Origin: Pogostemon cablin
Lineage: Eukaryota > Streptophyta > Magnoliopsida > Lamiales > Lamiaceae
NCBI GenBank assembly: GCA_023678885.1
Contig: CM042962.1
Span: 25,248,336 to 25,312,335, forward strand
Direction of reading: 5' to 3'
Length of the DNA: 64,000 nucleotides
The notes under the pieces are model-generated. The model was not told where the DNA came from, ran no database searches, and saw only the letters and a list, made by a program, of their open reading frames with translations. Shown piece by piece: positions 35,036 through 46,421 of this stretch. Within the stretch, counting starts at the first letter, position 1; every line of letters begins with the position of its first letter. Both the position numbers and the translations under genes were made by a program.

Positions 35036-35905
35036 TACTTGCATGAGACTATCTCATGTGATATCATTTTTATATATAGTTATAATTTTTTATGAATAAT
35101 AATATTATTTTTTATTAAAAATTTTATTACTTTTTATTTATATAATTGTTTATAAAATTACACTACACAATTGTCATTTTTTAAACCAGAGTATCATTTT
35201 TTATTACACAAGCATTTGTCTATATTATTTTTTTATCACATTAACATTAAATTAATTTATTCGTAACTCATTCTCATTAAATATTTTAAATTGTTTATAA
35301 TAAAATTCTGAAAGTTTTTAAAATAATGCTTGCATGAGACCATCTCATGTGATATCATTTTTATATATAATTATAATTTTTGAGAGACTCTCTTGTGAGA
35401 CGGACGTGAGACGGATGTGAGATGGGTTGATCCATCACTAAAGTATACTTATTATTTAGTTAAAGTATGCTTATTTGTAGTTAAAATATGCTTATAATAA
35501 ATTATATTATAATACAATAAAATTATATTTTAATGCATAATTCAATATATTTTAGAAAATATACTTTAACAATCATTAAACATATTTTATCTATATAATA
35601 AGTATACTTTAATGATGGGTCAACCCGTCTTACAAATAACTCGTCTCACAAGAGAGTTTGTCATATTTTTTTATGCATAATAATATTACTTTTTATTAAA
35701 AAATTTATCACTTTTTATTTATATAATTGTTTATGAAATTACACTACACAATTGTCATTTTTTTTAACCAGAGTATCATTTTTTATTACGCAAGCATTTG
35801 TCTATATTAGTTTTTTTTATCACATTAACGTTAAATTAATTAATTCGTAATTCATTCTCATTAAATATTTTAAGTTGTTTATAATAAAATTCTGAAAGTT
35901 TATTT
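35036..35905. repeat. About 290-bp tandem duplication with an insertion
   Basis: Unit one is 35036-35322. Unit two starts at about 35328, is interrupted at 35382-35662 by a TIR element, and ends near 35905. Both begin CTTGCATGAGAC-ATCTCATGTGATATC and end AATAAAATTCTGAAAGTTT. Both lie within the Helitron. Confidence 0.75.
35382..35662. mobile_element. 281-bp TIR element, GAGACG family
   Basis: Inverted ends of about 65 bases contain ACTCTCTTGTGAGACG and GGTTGATCCATCA-TAAAGTATACTTATT, with a palindromic AT-rich centre. The insertion split unit two of the tandem duplication. Flanking 8-mers TAATTTTT and ATATTTTT match only partly. Confidence 0.75.
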
Positions 35906-36091
35906 GAATCATAATTGATTGTTATTACTATAATTAAATTTATACCCCAATTGATAGTGAAAAATAATTATACCCTAGAGTAGAATTTTTATTTCCCTTC
36001 AAAGTTGATATAGAATTGACACATAAGCTTACGATTGTTGTGAAGCTGACAACTCAGCAAATGTAAACTGTTGTTTAGTTTACTAGGGAGA

Positions 36092-36752
36092 TACATAATC
36101 AGTAAGAGAATTTCTTGAGTCAAGATTAGTAGCAAAATCTGCATCCACATTTCAATTCAATATATTAAATCCATTTGATATTTTTATAAAATTTAAACCT
36201 GTAGATAAAGTTCCTCTTATACATTTCATTGCCTATTTCACTGACTCCCAATGAATCCCACCTGGATTAGCCATAAATATGCTTATTACACTCATAACAT
36301 ATGTAATATCAGGTTTGCAACAGAACATTACATATATATCATACTTCCCACTGCACTAGCATATGGAATCTTGTTTATTTCAGTATGCTTGTTAAAGTGA
36401 TAGCTTCAACCCATGCTTACTTGGAGTAACCACATAATTACACTCATGAATGTAGTATCTTTTCAGCACCTTCCTCATATAATCTTCTTGATCCAAGGTT
36501 ACAATATCCTTTGTTCCTCTTAATATGCATCCTTAAAATCACCTTAGCTTCACCAAAATCTTTTATTTCAAACTCATATTTCAAGATCTTCTTAACATCT
36601 AAGATTCCCTTGGGAAATGGAATTATTTCAATAATGATCTTTTTAAATTTTTTATTTTTTTATTTGTTCCGTAATAAACTTTATCATCTAAAAGTAAAAA
36701 CATCACATCAACTCTATAACCTCAAAATATATTTTAACACACTTTATAAATT
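36092..36752 (-). pseudogene. Copia pol, RT end and N-terminal half of RNase H (host of the Helitron)
   Basis: The minus strand reads, from right to left, LLDDKVYYGTNKKI (a worn YVDD region), FEIKDFGEAKVILRMHIKR, SQEDYMRKVLKR-like sequence, then NVDADFATNLDSRNSLTDYV. The last block stops at 36092, where the Helitron's TC begins, and continues in frame at 25777. Several stops and frameshifts are present. The right side is cut by the Mutator-like element at 36753. Weak RT-like sequence may continue at 37601-37700. Confidence 0.8.
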
Positions 36753-37600
36753 GTGCCAATAGGCAAATATACACACTCTCAGTTATCAAATATCAATACC
36801 ATCAACTCTTTTACATTCTTTTTTTAAACCAATTTACCAAAAATGGACCCTTATACCCCTTCCACCAAAATAAAAAAAATTCCAAGTACCCACCCACTCA
36901 CCCACACACCCCTCTGTCGAAGGGCGGCAGCGGTGGAGGAAAACAACACAACAGCCTGGACAATCACTCTTGAATATTCAAGAAATTAAACAACACAACA
37001 CCCCTGCATCCATCAATGAATCGCAGCAGATCCACAAGCAGATCCACCACAAGTTTTTATTTATGTCCATACCTTAATTACTTCTCTTTCTATTATATTC
37101 ATACAATGCGTGGAATTGAGGAGTGTAGTGGAATCGAGGGGTCTTCTAAAGGCGGCGGTGAGCGGCGGCAGCAGCCTTTCTCCTATGGTGGATCTTGACG
37201 CAATAAATTTTTTATTTTCGGCTACGCGAATCAGATCCGGGTTCTTTATTTTCCGGCGATGCGAATCAGGTCGCGAGTTTGCTGTTTTCCACCATTCTTG
37301 TCGGAGAAGGAATACCGAGAGAAGGACCGCCCCCTTCGTCAACGGCCATGTGGGTGACCCACACCCACCGTCGGCATGTGGGTGACCCACACCGTCACCC
37401 ACACCCACCGCCGACAGTCGACCCACATTGGTTTGGATCCATGTGGGTGACCTACACAAAGGACATATTGGGTATTGATTTTGAATAGGAAAGGTAAATC
37501 AATCCAAAAATATACAATTATGTAAAAAAGATAACAAACAAAATAAAGTGTTGGTAAAGATTTTGACACTATGATTTTTGTGTATTTTTGCAATTCTCCC
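36753..37600. mobile_element. Mutator-like element with GC-rich interior (Pack-MULE candidate)
   Basis: A perfect 9-base duplication TTATAAATT (36744-36752 and 37601-37609) flanks ends that begin GTGCCAATAGGCAAATATAC and, inverted from the right, GGGAGAATTGCAAAAATAC. The inverted match is imperfect but runs about 60 bases. The interior (about 36910-37460) is GC-rich, with GGCGGCGG and CCGGCGATGCG blocks. A short array of ATGTGGGTGACCCACACC units lies at about 37345-37450. No frame gives a known domain. It interrupts the old Copia RT. Confidence 0.8.
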
Positions 37601-37714
37601 TTATAAATTATTTACTATCATGATTACATTATCTTCAAAATGAAATATACTTGACACAACTAAACTCTTAAAGAAATTTATTTTTAGAAATGGCACCTTA
37701 ACTAAAATAAATTA

Positions 37715-37939
37715 CTCTCTAAGTTGGCCGGATAGGTATACATTTATTTTTTGCACGTAAATTAATGAGTATAATTAATTAATGTATAGTGGATAGTTAT
37801 ATTAGTAAGATGTGTGAGTCTCATATATTAATTGTTTTTGTGATGTGTGTGGGTCCATTTGTTTAAAAAGTGAAATGGGAGTATTTTTTTGTACGGATAC
37901 CTAAAATGCAAAATGTATACCTTGTTAACGGACGGAGGG
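37715..37939. mobile_element. Stowaway-type MITE
   Basis: The right end is GTTAACGGACGGAGGG before TA; the left end is a worn CTCTCTAAGTTGGCCGG after TA. The interior has TTTTTGCACGTAAATTAATGAG and GTGTGGGTCC blocks. Confidence 0.7.
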
Positions 37940-37941
37940 TA

Positions 37942-39356
37942 CATTTTCTCAACTATGTGCACAAAAAAATGTTTTAACTTATGCGGCGTGGAGGGGTATA
38001 ATATTATCAAAACTAAAAATTCATCAATAAATTTGCATTTCCTTGAACTTTTCCGTGAATTTGATCAGGAGCTCACAAACAATGTTTTCAAAATCCAATC
38101 AGAGCGGCTAGTTCAATCGATTTAACTGAAAATCAGAGCCGTAATTGGTTCGAAATATCTAAAAATCACTTTTTGGTTGAATCAAGTTGGATCGGAAAAA
38201 TCGAAAGTACTGATTGAACCGATCCATCCGATTTTAGTTTTTTTTTTCTATTTTTATTTTTATTTTTATTTTCATTTTATTTTTTAATTTTTAATTTTTA
38301 TGATATTTCAATTTTACTTTTATTTATTCTATTTGAATTTTGAATTAAATTATGAATCGTATTATTATATGGGTATATTATAAATTATGTATAAATTATA
38401 AATATTTTATTTTAAATTGAATATTAATTTTAACAAAATAATTTAGGCAATTATATATATATATTTATGAATGGTAATTTTATAAAATATAATTGAAATT
38501 AAATGAAATTTAATATTTCTGTTGAACTTATAGATGAACCTCAAATCATTGTCTTCATCGATTCGTTTTTCAATCCGATTGTAACAACAATGTGCAAAAG
38601 GTGGAGTCGTCCACCCCATGCGCCCCCGCACGCGGTCCGACAGCATATGAAGAAGGTTAATCATGGTAACTCAACCGACCAACAAAAGTTAGACTTTTTA
38701 ACCTCAATACAAGGAGCTCCCTAATTAGGTTGTTCTCACGCTGTGAATGGGAATCGGTATTTGATAATTATGCAAATTGTCCCCTTATTTAACCAATTAA
38801 ACTGTACCATGCGGACCCAATTGTAACAACAATGATAACAAGTTCTGAATAGTTACCGTGTGCCCTAAATATTTAATATTGCATTTCTTAAAAAAGAAAT
38901 ATTTATATCTTACTTATAATACATCAATCAATTTTTACGGAAAAATATTAATTGATGGAGTGAGTGAATTCTGAAAAGAAGTCTACTAATGATTCCAAAT
39001 AAAAAGCAAAAATGGACAATAACTGATGCAAGCAACCTTATAGGATATATATTTATTTCTTGGAAAAAGAAAAGAATGAATGAATGAAAATGAAAGATAA
39101 TTTCCAAAAATGAGAAACGCGTTGTACTTTGGTGTTTGTTGGATTTGCTTTTTTAGTTTATCTACTCTTCGTATATCGGAGTAAAGTCTTTACACTTTTC
39201 CACACTACCTGTAGTAGTTGATTGCAGTTAAGAAGTCATGCTATCAATTAATTAAGATAAATTATCCTGTGCACTGGCTTTGGTGTATGAATTTAAATTC
39301 TTATTACACCACATTTTAAATTTATTATATATTAATGAATAAAAAATAATAATATT
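37942..39356. other. Spacer without recognisable gene
   Basis: Low-complexity T-rich DNA lies at 38235-38300. A small GC-rich patch at 38600-38645 sits among AT-rich DNA, and the word GTAACAACAATG occurs on both sides of it (38581 and 38823). I could not tie it to any element or gene. Confidence 0.4.
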
Positions 39357-39357
39357 A

Positions 39358-39583
39358 CTCCCTCCGTCCTCCACAAATGTGGACATTTGTTTTTTGCACG
39401 TGGATTAAGGAGTATTATTATTTAAGGTGTAGTTGGTAGTTGTATTAGTAGGGTGTATGAGTCCCATAAATTTATTGTATTAGTGATGTGTGTGGGTCCC
39501 ATGTGTTTAAAAAGGGAAATGTGGACCTTTGTTGCGGACGCCCAAAATGGCAAAATGTGGACCTTTCGGACGGACGGACAGAG
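39358..39583. mobile_element. Stowaway-type MITE
   Basis: The ends are CTCCCTCCGTCCTCCAC and GGACGGACGGACAGAG with TA flanks. It has long complementary arms (AAATGTGGACATTTG against AAAATGTGGACCTTT) and sits only eight bases from the next MITE. Confidence 0.85.
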
Positions 39584-39674
39584 TAATAAATACTCCCTCC
39601 GTCCCGTTTCAATGTTTACGTTTTTATTTTGCGCGTCTCATTTCAATTGTTACGTTTTTCTTTTTGGAATATGG

Positions 39675-41063
39675 TGTTGGCGCTTGGATCGTTTGGTTAA
39701 CATGACCCGTTAAGAATCCATACGTTTCTAATATCAGCGGAAGCAATAAATCATAGAAACGATTACCGTTCACCAAGGTATGTAGAAGATGAAGGATTCT
39801 CGCTGACAGATTGTGCAGTCCCACAAGAATGGCCATAACTTCCTCGTCTGATGTCGAAATTGAATGATCTTTATGCTCAGACGATCCTCTCTTCAATGGC
39901 TTTCCGTCAGTATATTGATCATCAAATTCTGAGTACTATACGATTTTATATGAATTTCGTAGTGTGGCGGACAGCAGCAGCAAATTACCTTCTGATCTTC
40001 TGCTGTATGTCCCAAGTCCGATCTCGACGTCGTGTGGGCGACGATCTACAAGACCTCCTCAATTTGCTCTCAACCCTCATCACACGTGAATAATTAATTA
40101 GATTAGGGTTCCAGATAAGTTGAGGTGACTTATATATATGGGCTACAGCAGGGACCAGGAGGAGAAATTGGGTTGGGCCTCCATTAGGTTTAAGTATCCA
40201 AGCTTAGCCCAAAGCATATACTTAAGTCCAATAATAATAATATATTCCACTAAAATATTATTACTGCACTGTCTTTCCAATCCCAAAATTACGTTTTGGG
40301 CTCCTTCTTATTATGAGCCCGTTAGTCTCCCCATGTTTAAGATATACAATATCCATTAATTAATTTAAGTTACTGACAACTCAATTAATTAATATCTCAT
40401 CCAAGAGTAGTACCACTCAACCTCATTATCATGCCGGAATAAATTCCACCTGCAGGGTTTACATGATAATCCTTATGAGCTCCTCAAGAGGACATCATCA
40501 ACCTATGACGGACACGGATTCCTTCTACAATCAACAGCACACCATAGACACAACATTACTTCCCAACTCACCGAGTTTGTTGATTTAATTACATGTAAAT
40601 CTCACTCATTGATGAATTAAAGAAATACATACTGCCCTACGTGTCGAGGTTATTGTATAGGGATTAAGAGCACGAACTTCCATAATAACTGAGATCAAGT
40701 TCTCCTATAAGTCAGTATAAGTCGAACGATCTCAAGCGGTCCTACTCAATACACACAAGTGCACTAATGTGATTCTATAGCCAAGACAAACTAATACCAA
40801 ACCACACTACAACCATCCCAATAGAAAGTCCCCGTCTATCTCGGTTGTGAGCATCTGTTTATACTTTATAAGAAAACCGATAATATGATCTTCCGTGCGT
40901 TGTCGCACAACATATTATCTACAGTATAAAGTAAGTGGACTATTGCATCGTGCATATAAATAAATTATAAGACGCAATCATTCGATCATATGATTCTCAT
41001 TTCAAATTAATTGTTATAACATTGTTCATACAAAAAGCTAGACTTTTAGTATATAATCCAACA
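39675..41063 (-). repeat. 3' LTR of copy B
   Basis: On the minus strand it runs from TGTTGGATTATATAC to AAGCGCCAACA. The TATA motif near 40130-40138 is lengthened to TATATATAA. Right of it the polypurine tract AAGTGGGAGAT is present. Confidence 0.9.
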
Positions 41064-41989
41064 ATCTCCCACTTATACTAAAAGACTATGCTGTCATGTC
41101 TTCCGCCATACATCTGATTCCTACTCCTACTACACGACCAAAAAAAGCTTTCGCTTTATGGTCTTTGTAAATGGATTTACTAGGTTATCATCCGATGCAA
41201 TCTAGGCGACAACAACCTTCCCCTCATCATGCAATTTCTCGTAACAGGTGGTACTCGCGCTCCATGTGTTTAATTGCCTTATGGACTCGTGATTCCTTCA
41301 AGTTTGCAACTGCACCAATATCATTAATTTAAATTGTGATAATCTTGGGCAAACTTAGAAATACTTTAAAGTCCATCATGAAGTTTCTAGAGTCATATAG
41401 ATACTTTGGCTGCCTTATAGGCTCCAATTTATCATCTTTCCATGATGGAGTCCGGAGTTCGAAATATATTTCTATATAACACTCCTCCATATTATGGCTC
41501 TACTTCTTAAAATTAAACACTTAACCTTGAGGTGGATTTACTGTTGTCCCTATCTGATTTGAAAAATCCGAATCTACGTAACTCATAAGAAGCAGCGAAT
41601 CTGTCCGGTAAGCCTACATATAATTTCTAGTCCTTTTCAGGTACATAAATATATGTCTTACCACAATTCAACATTCTTATTTTGAGTTACCTTGATACCC
41701 ACTGTTCATGTCTTCGACAAAACAGATATCTATTCTCGTTCATAGCATTCCTTAGATTAAGCTTCCTTATTCGCCGAAGCATAAGGAACCGCTTTCATCA
41801 CCTTTATCTTCTTTTTGTGTCTTAAGACGCATTTCCTTAGATAAAGTTACATATTAAACGAGTAGGAATTGTATCTATTCATGAAGCTTGAGATAAGCAA
41901 AACATCATTTCTTGTGATCCGTATTACCGTGATCAAAAGGATATATTTTGCTTTTCTAAAGTCCTTCATTTCATACCGCTTTATCAACC

Positions 41990-42190
41990 ATACTCATACG
42001 CCCGACAATACTCTTTCATTGTCTCCAATGAGTAAGATACTATCTACGTATAGTACAAGAAATACCACCACATTTCCGTCACTCTTTTCAATACACAAGA
42101 CATATCCGAGCATTGATAAAATCCATATCACTGGATTTCTTTATCAAAACAGATATTTTATAATTTTGAAGCTTGCTTTAGTCCATTGAT
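41990..42190 (-). pseudogene. Reverse transcriptase remnant of copy B
   Basis: The minus strand gives LVLYVDSILLIGDN at about 42020-42065. The second catalytic Asp is replaced by Ser through a GAT-to-AGT change, in contrast to YVDD in copy A. Confidence 0.8.
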
Positions 42191-42999
42191 TGACACTTTT
42201 AAGCTTAATATCAAAATGCACTTAGCTCTTTGCAATGAATCACTCTGGTTGCTTAAGATAGATGTTTTCCTCAAGACTTCCAATCAGGAAAGTTGTCTTG
42301 ACATCTATTTGCTATCCTTCATATTCCATATGAGTAGCAACAGGTAAAAGAGTTCGGATCGACTTAGGCATAGCTACCGGCGAACATGTTATCTCATAAT
42401 CGAACCCTTTCTTTCTGAGTATACCTTTTTCGCAACAAGCTTTGCTTCCAAGGTTTTCACCTTACCATATGATCCTCTTTTATTTTGTATGACCACTTCC
42501 AATGGCTTTTACACTATTTAGTGGTCTTACAAACTCCCAAATTTAATTTAGAATTCATCAATTCTATTTCAACATCATTGCACTAGCTAAGATATCGCAT
42601 TTCGATCTTGTAGTGCTTCGTCGTATCTGTGGGTTCAATCCATGTTTACTAGGGATTAAGTCTTACGACTCTCTCAAAACATGTATCAAACAGGTTGTCG
42701 AACATCCCTCCCACTACGACAAGGCATTACATGCAATTGTGTATCAGACGTGACATGCGTTGCATTTTACTTTGTGGTATACCCTCTTGCACAATTTGTA
42801 CTAATACTTTGTGTTTTCTTCTCACATCCTTTAGGACAACTTATAAATGAGTATGTGATTTATTACATAATCCCTTTCCAAAAATCTAGTGTTTGTGTTA
42901 ACAATCACCCTTCAATCTTTTAGACTAAATAAATCACCTTCATTTTTATAGCATATCCCACAAACAGACAAACATTCAAATGAATTACTATTTCTAGGG

Positions 43000-43600
43000 C
43001 TTATCCATAAAATGAATTAAGTAATTCCAAATAATTCATCATCCATCTAATCATTACCATAAGAGTCTTATTCCTTCTATCCACCACACCATTCAGCTGG
43101 GGCTAGCCCGATGTAGACCACTTGAGATTTAATCTCAACCTCTGATTAATAGCTCCTAATTATCCTAAGAGATACTCGTAATGACGATTAAATCGTCATT
43201 ACTTGATATATTTTCCATGATGTTTTACTGTACCAACCTTGCAATTCTTGAATAAATCAAAGAACTTAGACATGCAGTGCATCAAATAAATATATCGGTA
43301 TCTAGAATAATCTTCGATTATTCATTTCCACCTCCGCCTGGATAATATTAGGTCCGTTTGAATCAGAATGAACCAATTTCAACATATATATCTTTGGCTC
43401 TACACCCCTTTACCTTGAAAAGGTAATTAATCATTTTTACTTCCAAGTAAGACTCGCAAGTCCGATAGTTTCCACTTCAGAAAAACCTTACGGTCCATCT
43501 GCTATCAACTTTTGAGTCCTACTCAAGTAAAATGATCTAGTCTTAGACGCCAAATGCATGTTTAGTTCATCTCCGAAGGTTCTTTTCTCTTACTAAGATC
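43000..43600 (-). pseudogene. Integrase remnant of copy B
   Basis: The minus strand near 43000-43110 reads LNGVVDRRNKTLMVMIRWMM. This corresponds to the Copia integrase segment normally like NGVAERRNRTLLDMVRSMM. The stretch to about 43590 is absent from copy A. It also contains a perfect 11-base hairpin at 43178-43202 (GTAATGACGAT arms). Confidence 0.75.
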
Positions 43601-43682
43601 AGAAGTTGCATTATTAATTACTATTTGTTGCATCTGTGGAATATACATGATTTAAGAGTATACAAATTGTCGCTAACGTACC

Positions 43683-43973
43683 TTAACAGATTATAACTCC
43701 ATCCTTCATTAATATGACCATGTCATTTAAATGAAATGAAGTATCCATCCATAAATGCATAGAAACTGAAATAAAATTCTTTCTATGAAAACGTACGTAA
43801 AGACAATTTCTCATAATCAAACGTTTATTCATATCGTAAGATAAATAAGCAACTCCCACTACAACATCCACTACTCTCGTAGTTTTACCCATGTATATTA
43901 TTATTTCATCATCACTTAGTTGTAGGCTTTTAGTGATTACGGCATCTACACACAACATGTCAGTAAATGCCAA
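43683..43973 (-). pseudogene. Protease/pre-integrase segment of copy B
   Basis: A 96-codon open stretch holds MGKTTRVVDVVVGVAYLS and CLYVRFHRKNFISVS. This is the Copia region between the protease active site and the integrase zinc finger. It is the longest surviving pol piece in the two copies. A gag-like remnant follows at about 44050-44270. Confidence 0.65.
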
Positions 43974-45365
43974 CGCTAATCATGCTTCGACAACTAGTGA
44001 ATGAGATACTAACCTTGTTCACATCTTGATGAAATTGGATTTTCTTCGCCATATGTTTTGTCAGAAGTTCCCCACCATATACAACCTCTTTGTAATTCAG
44101 GTGGAACTTGCTCAAAACATTTAGGCAAACAATGAAGAATAAAATTGACTTAGGTTTCCCCTTCAACTTCTATTCCATGTATTTTCAATTCATTCATCAA
44201 TTCAATCATGACTTACCGCCTTTTAATTTACTCAAGTATCCGAAGAGTTACATGAGACCATCATATTTCTATGAATCTCTTACCTCTTCACCAGAGACTT
44301 TAATATGCATCATGATAAGTCTTTTGTGAGAACATACATGTATTCCTTAAGCAGTAAAATTAGAATCCAAGATTCTTTTCGAATCATCTAATTTTGGACC
44401 AGTAAATATGTTTCTTTTAGTAAACAATAAGTGAAATAAAACTATTTGAAATTCAGAGAATCATAAAATATACACCGATCAAATCTTCGAATTTATCCAT
44501 TTATATTAATTCCCTCAAAACAAAAAAAAATATAAATTCACCGACATCTCAAGCACCGTGAGTTTGCAAGCCACGATAGTGTGGACGTTTACAAACCCGA
44601 ATATTTACAAGAGAAGGTTTTACCCATTAATTTCATTTGTCAACCTAACTTTATGACAAAATAATTAATAGTCGGTTCCTCTTTAGCCATGCAAATAAAA
44701 GCAATGACTCCGATGGGGAGTATACTTATTATTTACACCTAAGTGTACACCATTATTTGATCCCAAGTCCATTGCGCGAGCTTATGTGCCTTACAGATGG
44801 AGAAGTACACACGCGCTTGGATAACTTCCTACAGTCATCAATTATAAGTTTGTACCAGTGAACCACATATAAGCTCATCTGATAGGGAGGAAGGTCTATG
44901 CCAACGCGCAAGTTCATATGCATCACATTACAAACAAAATTATTTAATGAAGTCTGTTCCAGCAATCCATGAATAAACTCATCCGATGGGGAGGAAGGCT
45001 CTAATGCCGACGCGCAAGTTTACTCACATTGCTAACAAACCAATAATGGAGGCTATGGGAATTAATTACCAATCCCCTCTCCCACTTAGTTATTTAATAC
45101 CGAGGGATTTTACATGCATATAATATTCAAAAAATAAAATACGCAACCTTGCATGCTCCTATTACGGCAAATAAGACAGTGAATCAAGAGTATCATGCAT
45201 AGCATATATAACAATAATTAAATAATAAATAAATTATAACAGTTATACAATAGCGAATTTGATTGTTCGCCACCAATCATAAATGTGGACAACTGCGACG
45301 GGGATTGACCTCCCCGCAGCCTGCTCCATCACTCCGACACCCTGCCCGATCATATTGTGAAGACT

Positions 45366-45789
45366 CACGCAAAATCTGATGCAGACCAGTCGAACTTGAT
45401 GCAAACCCGCTCGAACCTAGTGCAGAGTCGATCGAACCTGATGCAGACCAATCGAACCTAATGTGAATCCACTCGAACCTGGTGCATCATCGATCGAACC
45501 TGATGCAGACCAATCGAACCTGATGTGAATCCGCTCGAACCTAGTGCATCATCTATTGAACCTGATGCAGACCAATCAAACCTGATGTGAATCCGCTCGA
45601 ACCTAGTGCAGCATCGATCGAACCTGATGCAGACCAATCGAACCTGATGTGAATCCGCTCGAACCTAGTGCAACATCGATCGAACCTGATGCAGACCAAT
45701 CGAACCTGATGTGAATCCGTTCGAATCTGGTGCAGCATCGATCGAACCTGATGCAGACCAATCGAACCTGATGCAAATCCGCTCAAACT
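45366..45789 (-). repeat. 61-bp minisatellite in the leader, copy B
   Basis: About seven units of the same three-part 61-base repeat as in copy A, at the same place in the leader. The array is shorter than in A, so copy number has changed since the two elements diverged. Confidence 0.9.
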
Positions 45790-46421
45790 GTCGCTCGTCC
45801 AAGGGCCTACTTGCACGGTACCAAGTTCAGCCCAACGGGCAACATCAAACTACACCAACTGTTGTTCGGGGTTCGCAACTGTAGGAACCAGGGAATCCAA
45901 TCTCCACCGTCCAAAATGTACTCCTGTGATTCTGAACATACTGTCTAAATTACAGGTCGATCCAACGGTTAGTTTGGGAGAAACGGCTATTTTTCCTCGA
46001 CTGCGCAGAACAGAATTGCCCAAAAACCTGCTTCTATTTTTGGCGTATTGCCAACAACACAAAGCTTCAAATACGATCTTCACCATTCAGAATGTACATC
46101 CAAAAAATCTGAACGTGCTGACCAAAATTCAGGCTGATCCGACGGTTGAAACTCCGGTTATTGCCTCTGCAATATTACTGCGCTGGATTTTCTCTCAATT
46201 CTTCCTTCCATGTGAAATTGACGAACAGTTTTCGTCGAATCCTCTCACACACAACCATCGACGAACAGATATGATATAGGGTATATTTCACATAGGGTTA
46301 TTCATGGTTTAGCAGTAAAACCAAAACCCTAAACATGTGATCCTAATTTCAAAAAACTAACCACATATACCCTAGCCTAATGTGTCACGCTTCACAATGA
46401 AACCAAAGCTCTGATACCAAT

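Larger units (their letters stand above)
25778..36091 (-). mobile_element. Helitron, non-autonomous, split by later insertions
   Basis: Read on the minus strand it starts with TC at 36091-36090 (TCTCCCTAGTAAAC) and ends CTGG at 25781-25778 (the CTRR end). It carries a hairpin CCCACGTA-AT-ACGCGGG seven bases before the end. It inserted between A and T with no target duplication. Removing it rejoins the host Copia RNase H frame exactly (GAT TAT GTA, then TTT ACT TTA). No Rep/helicase is seen, so it was mobilised in trans. It contains the 8.1-kb LTR retrotransposon, nested MITEs, a tandem duplication and a TIR element. Without the LTR element it would be about 2.2 kb. Confidence 0.85.

Noticed and set aside
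38503..38724. 73-codon plus-strand ORF near a GC-rich patch
   Set aside because: No family resemblance, no splice or promoter context, and the composition is not clearly coding.
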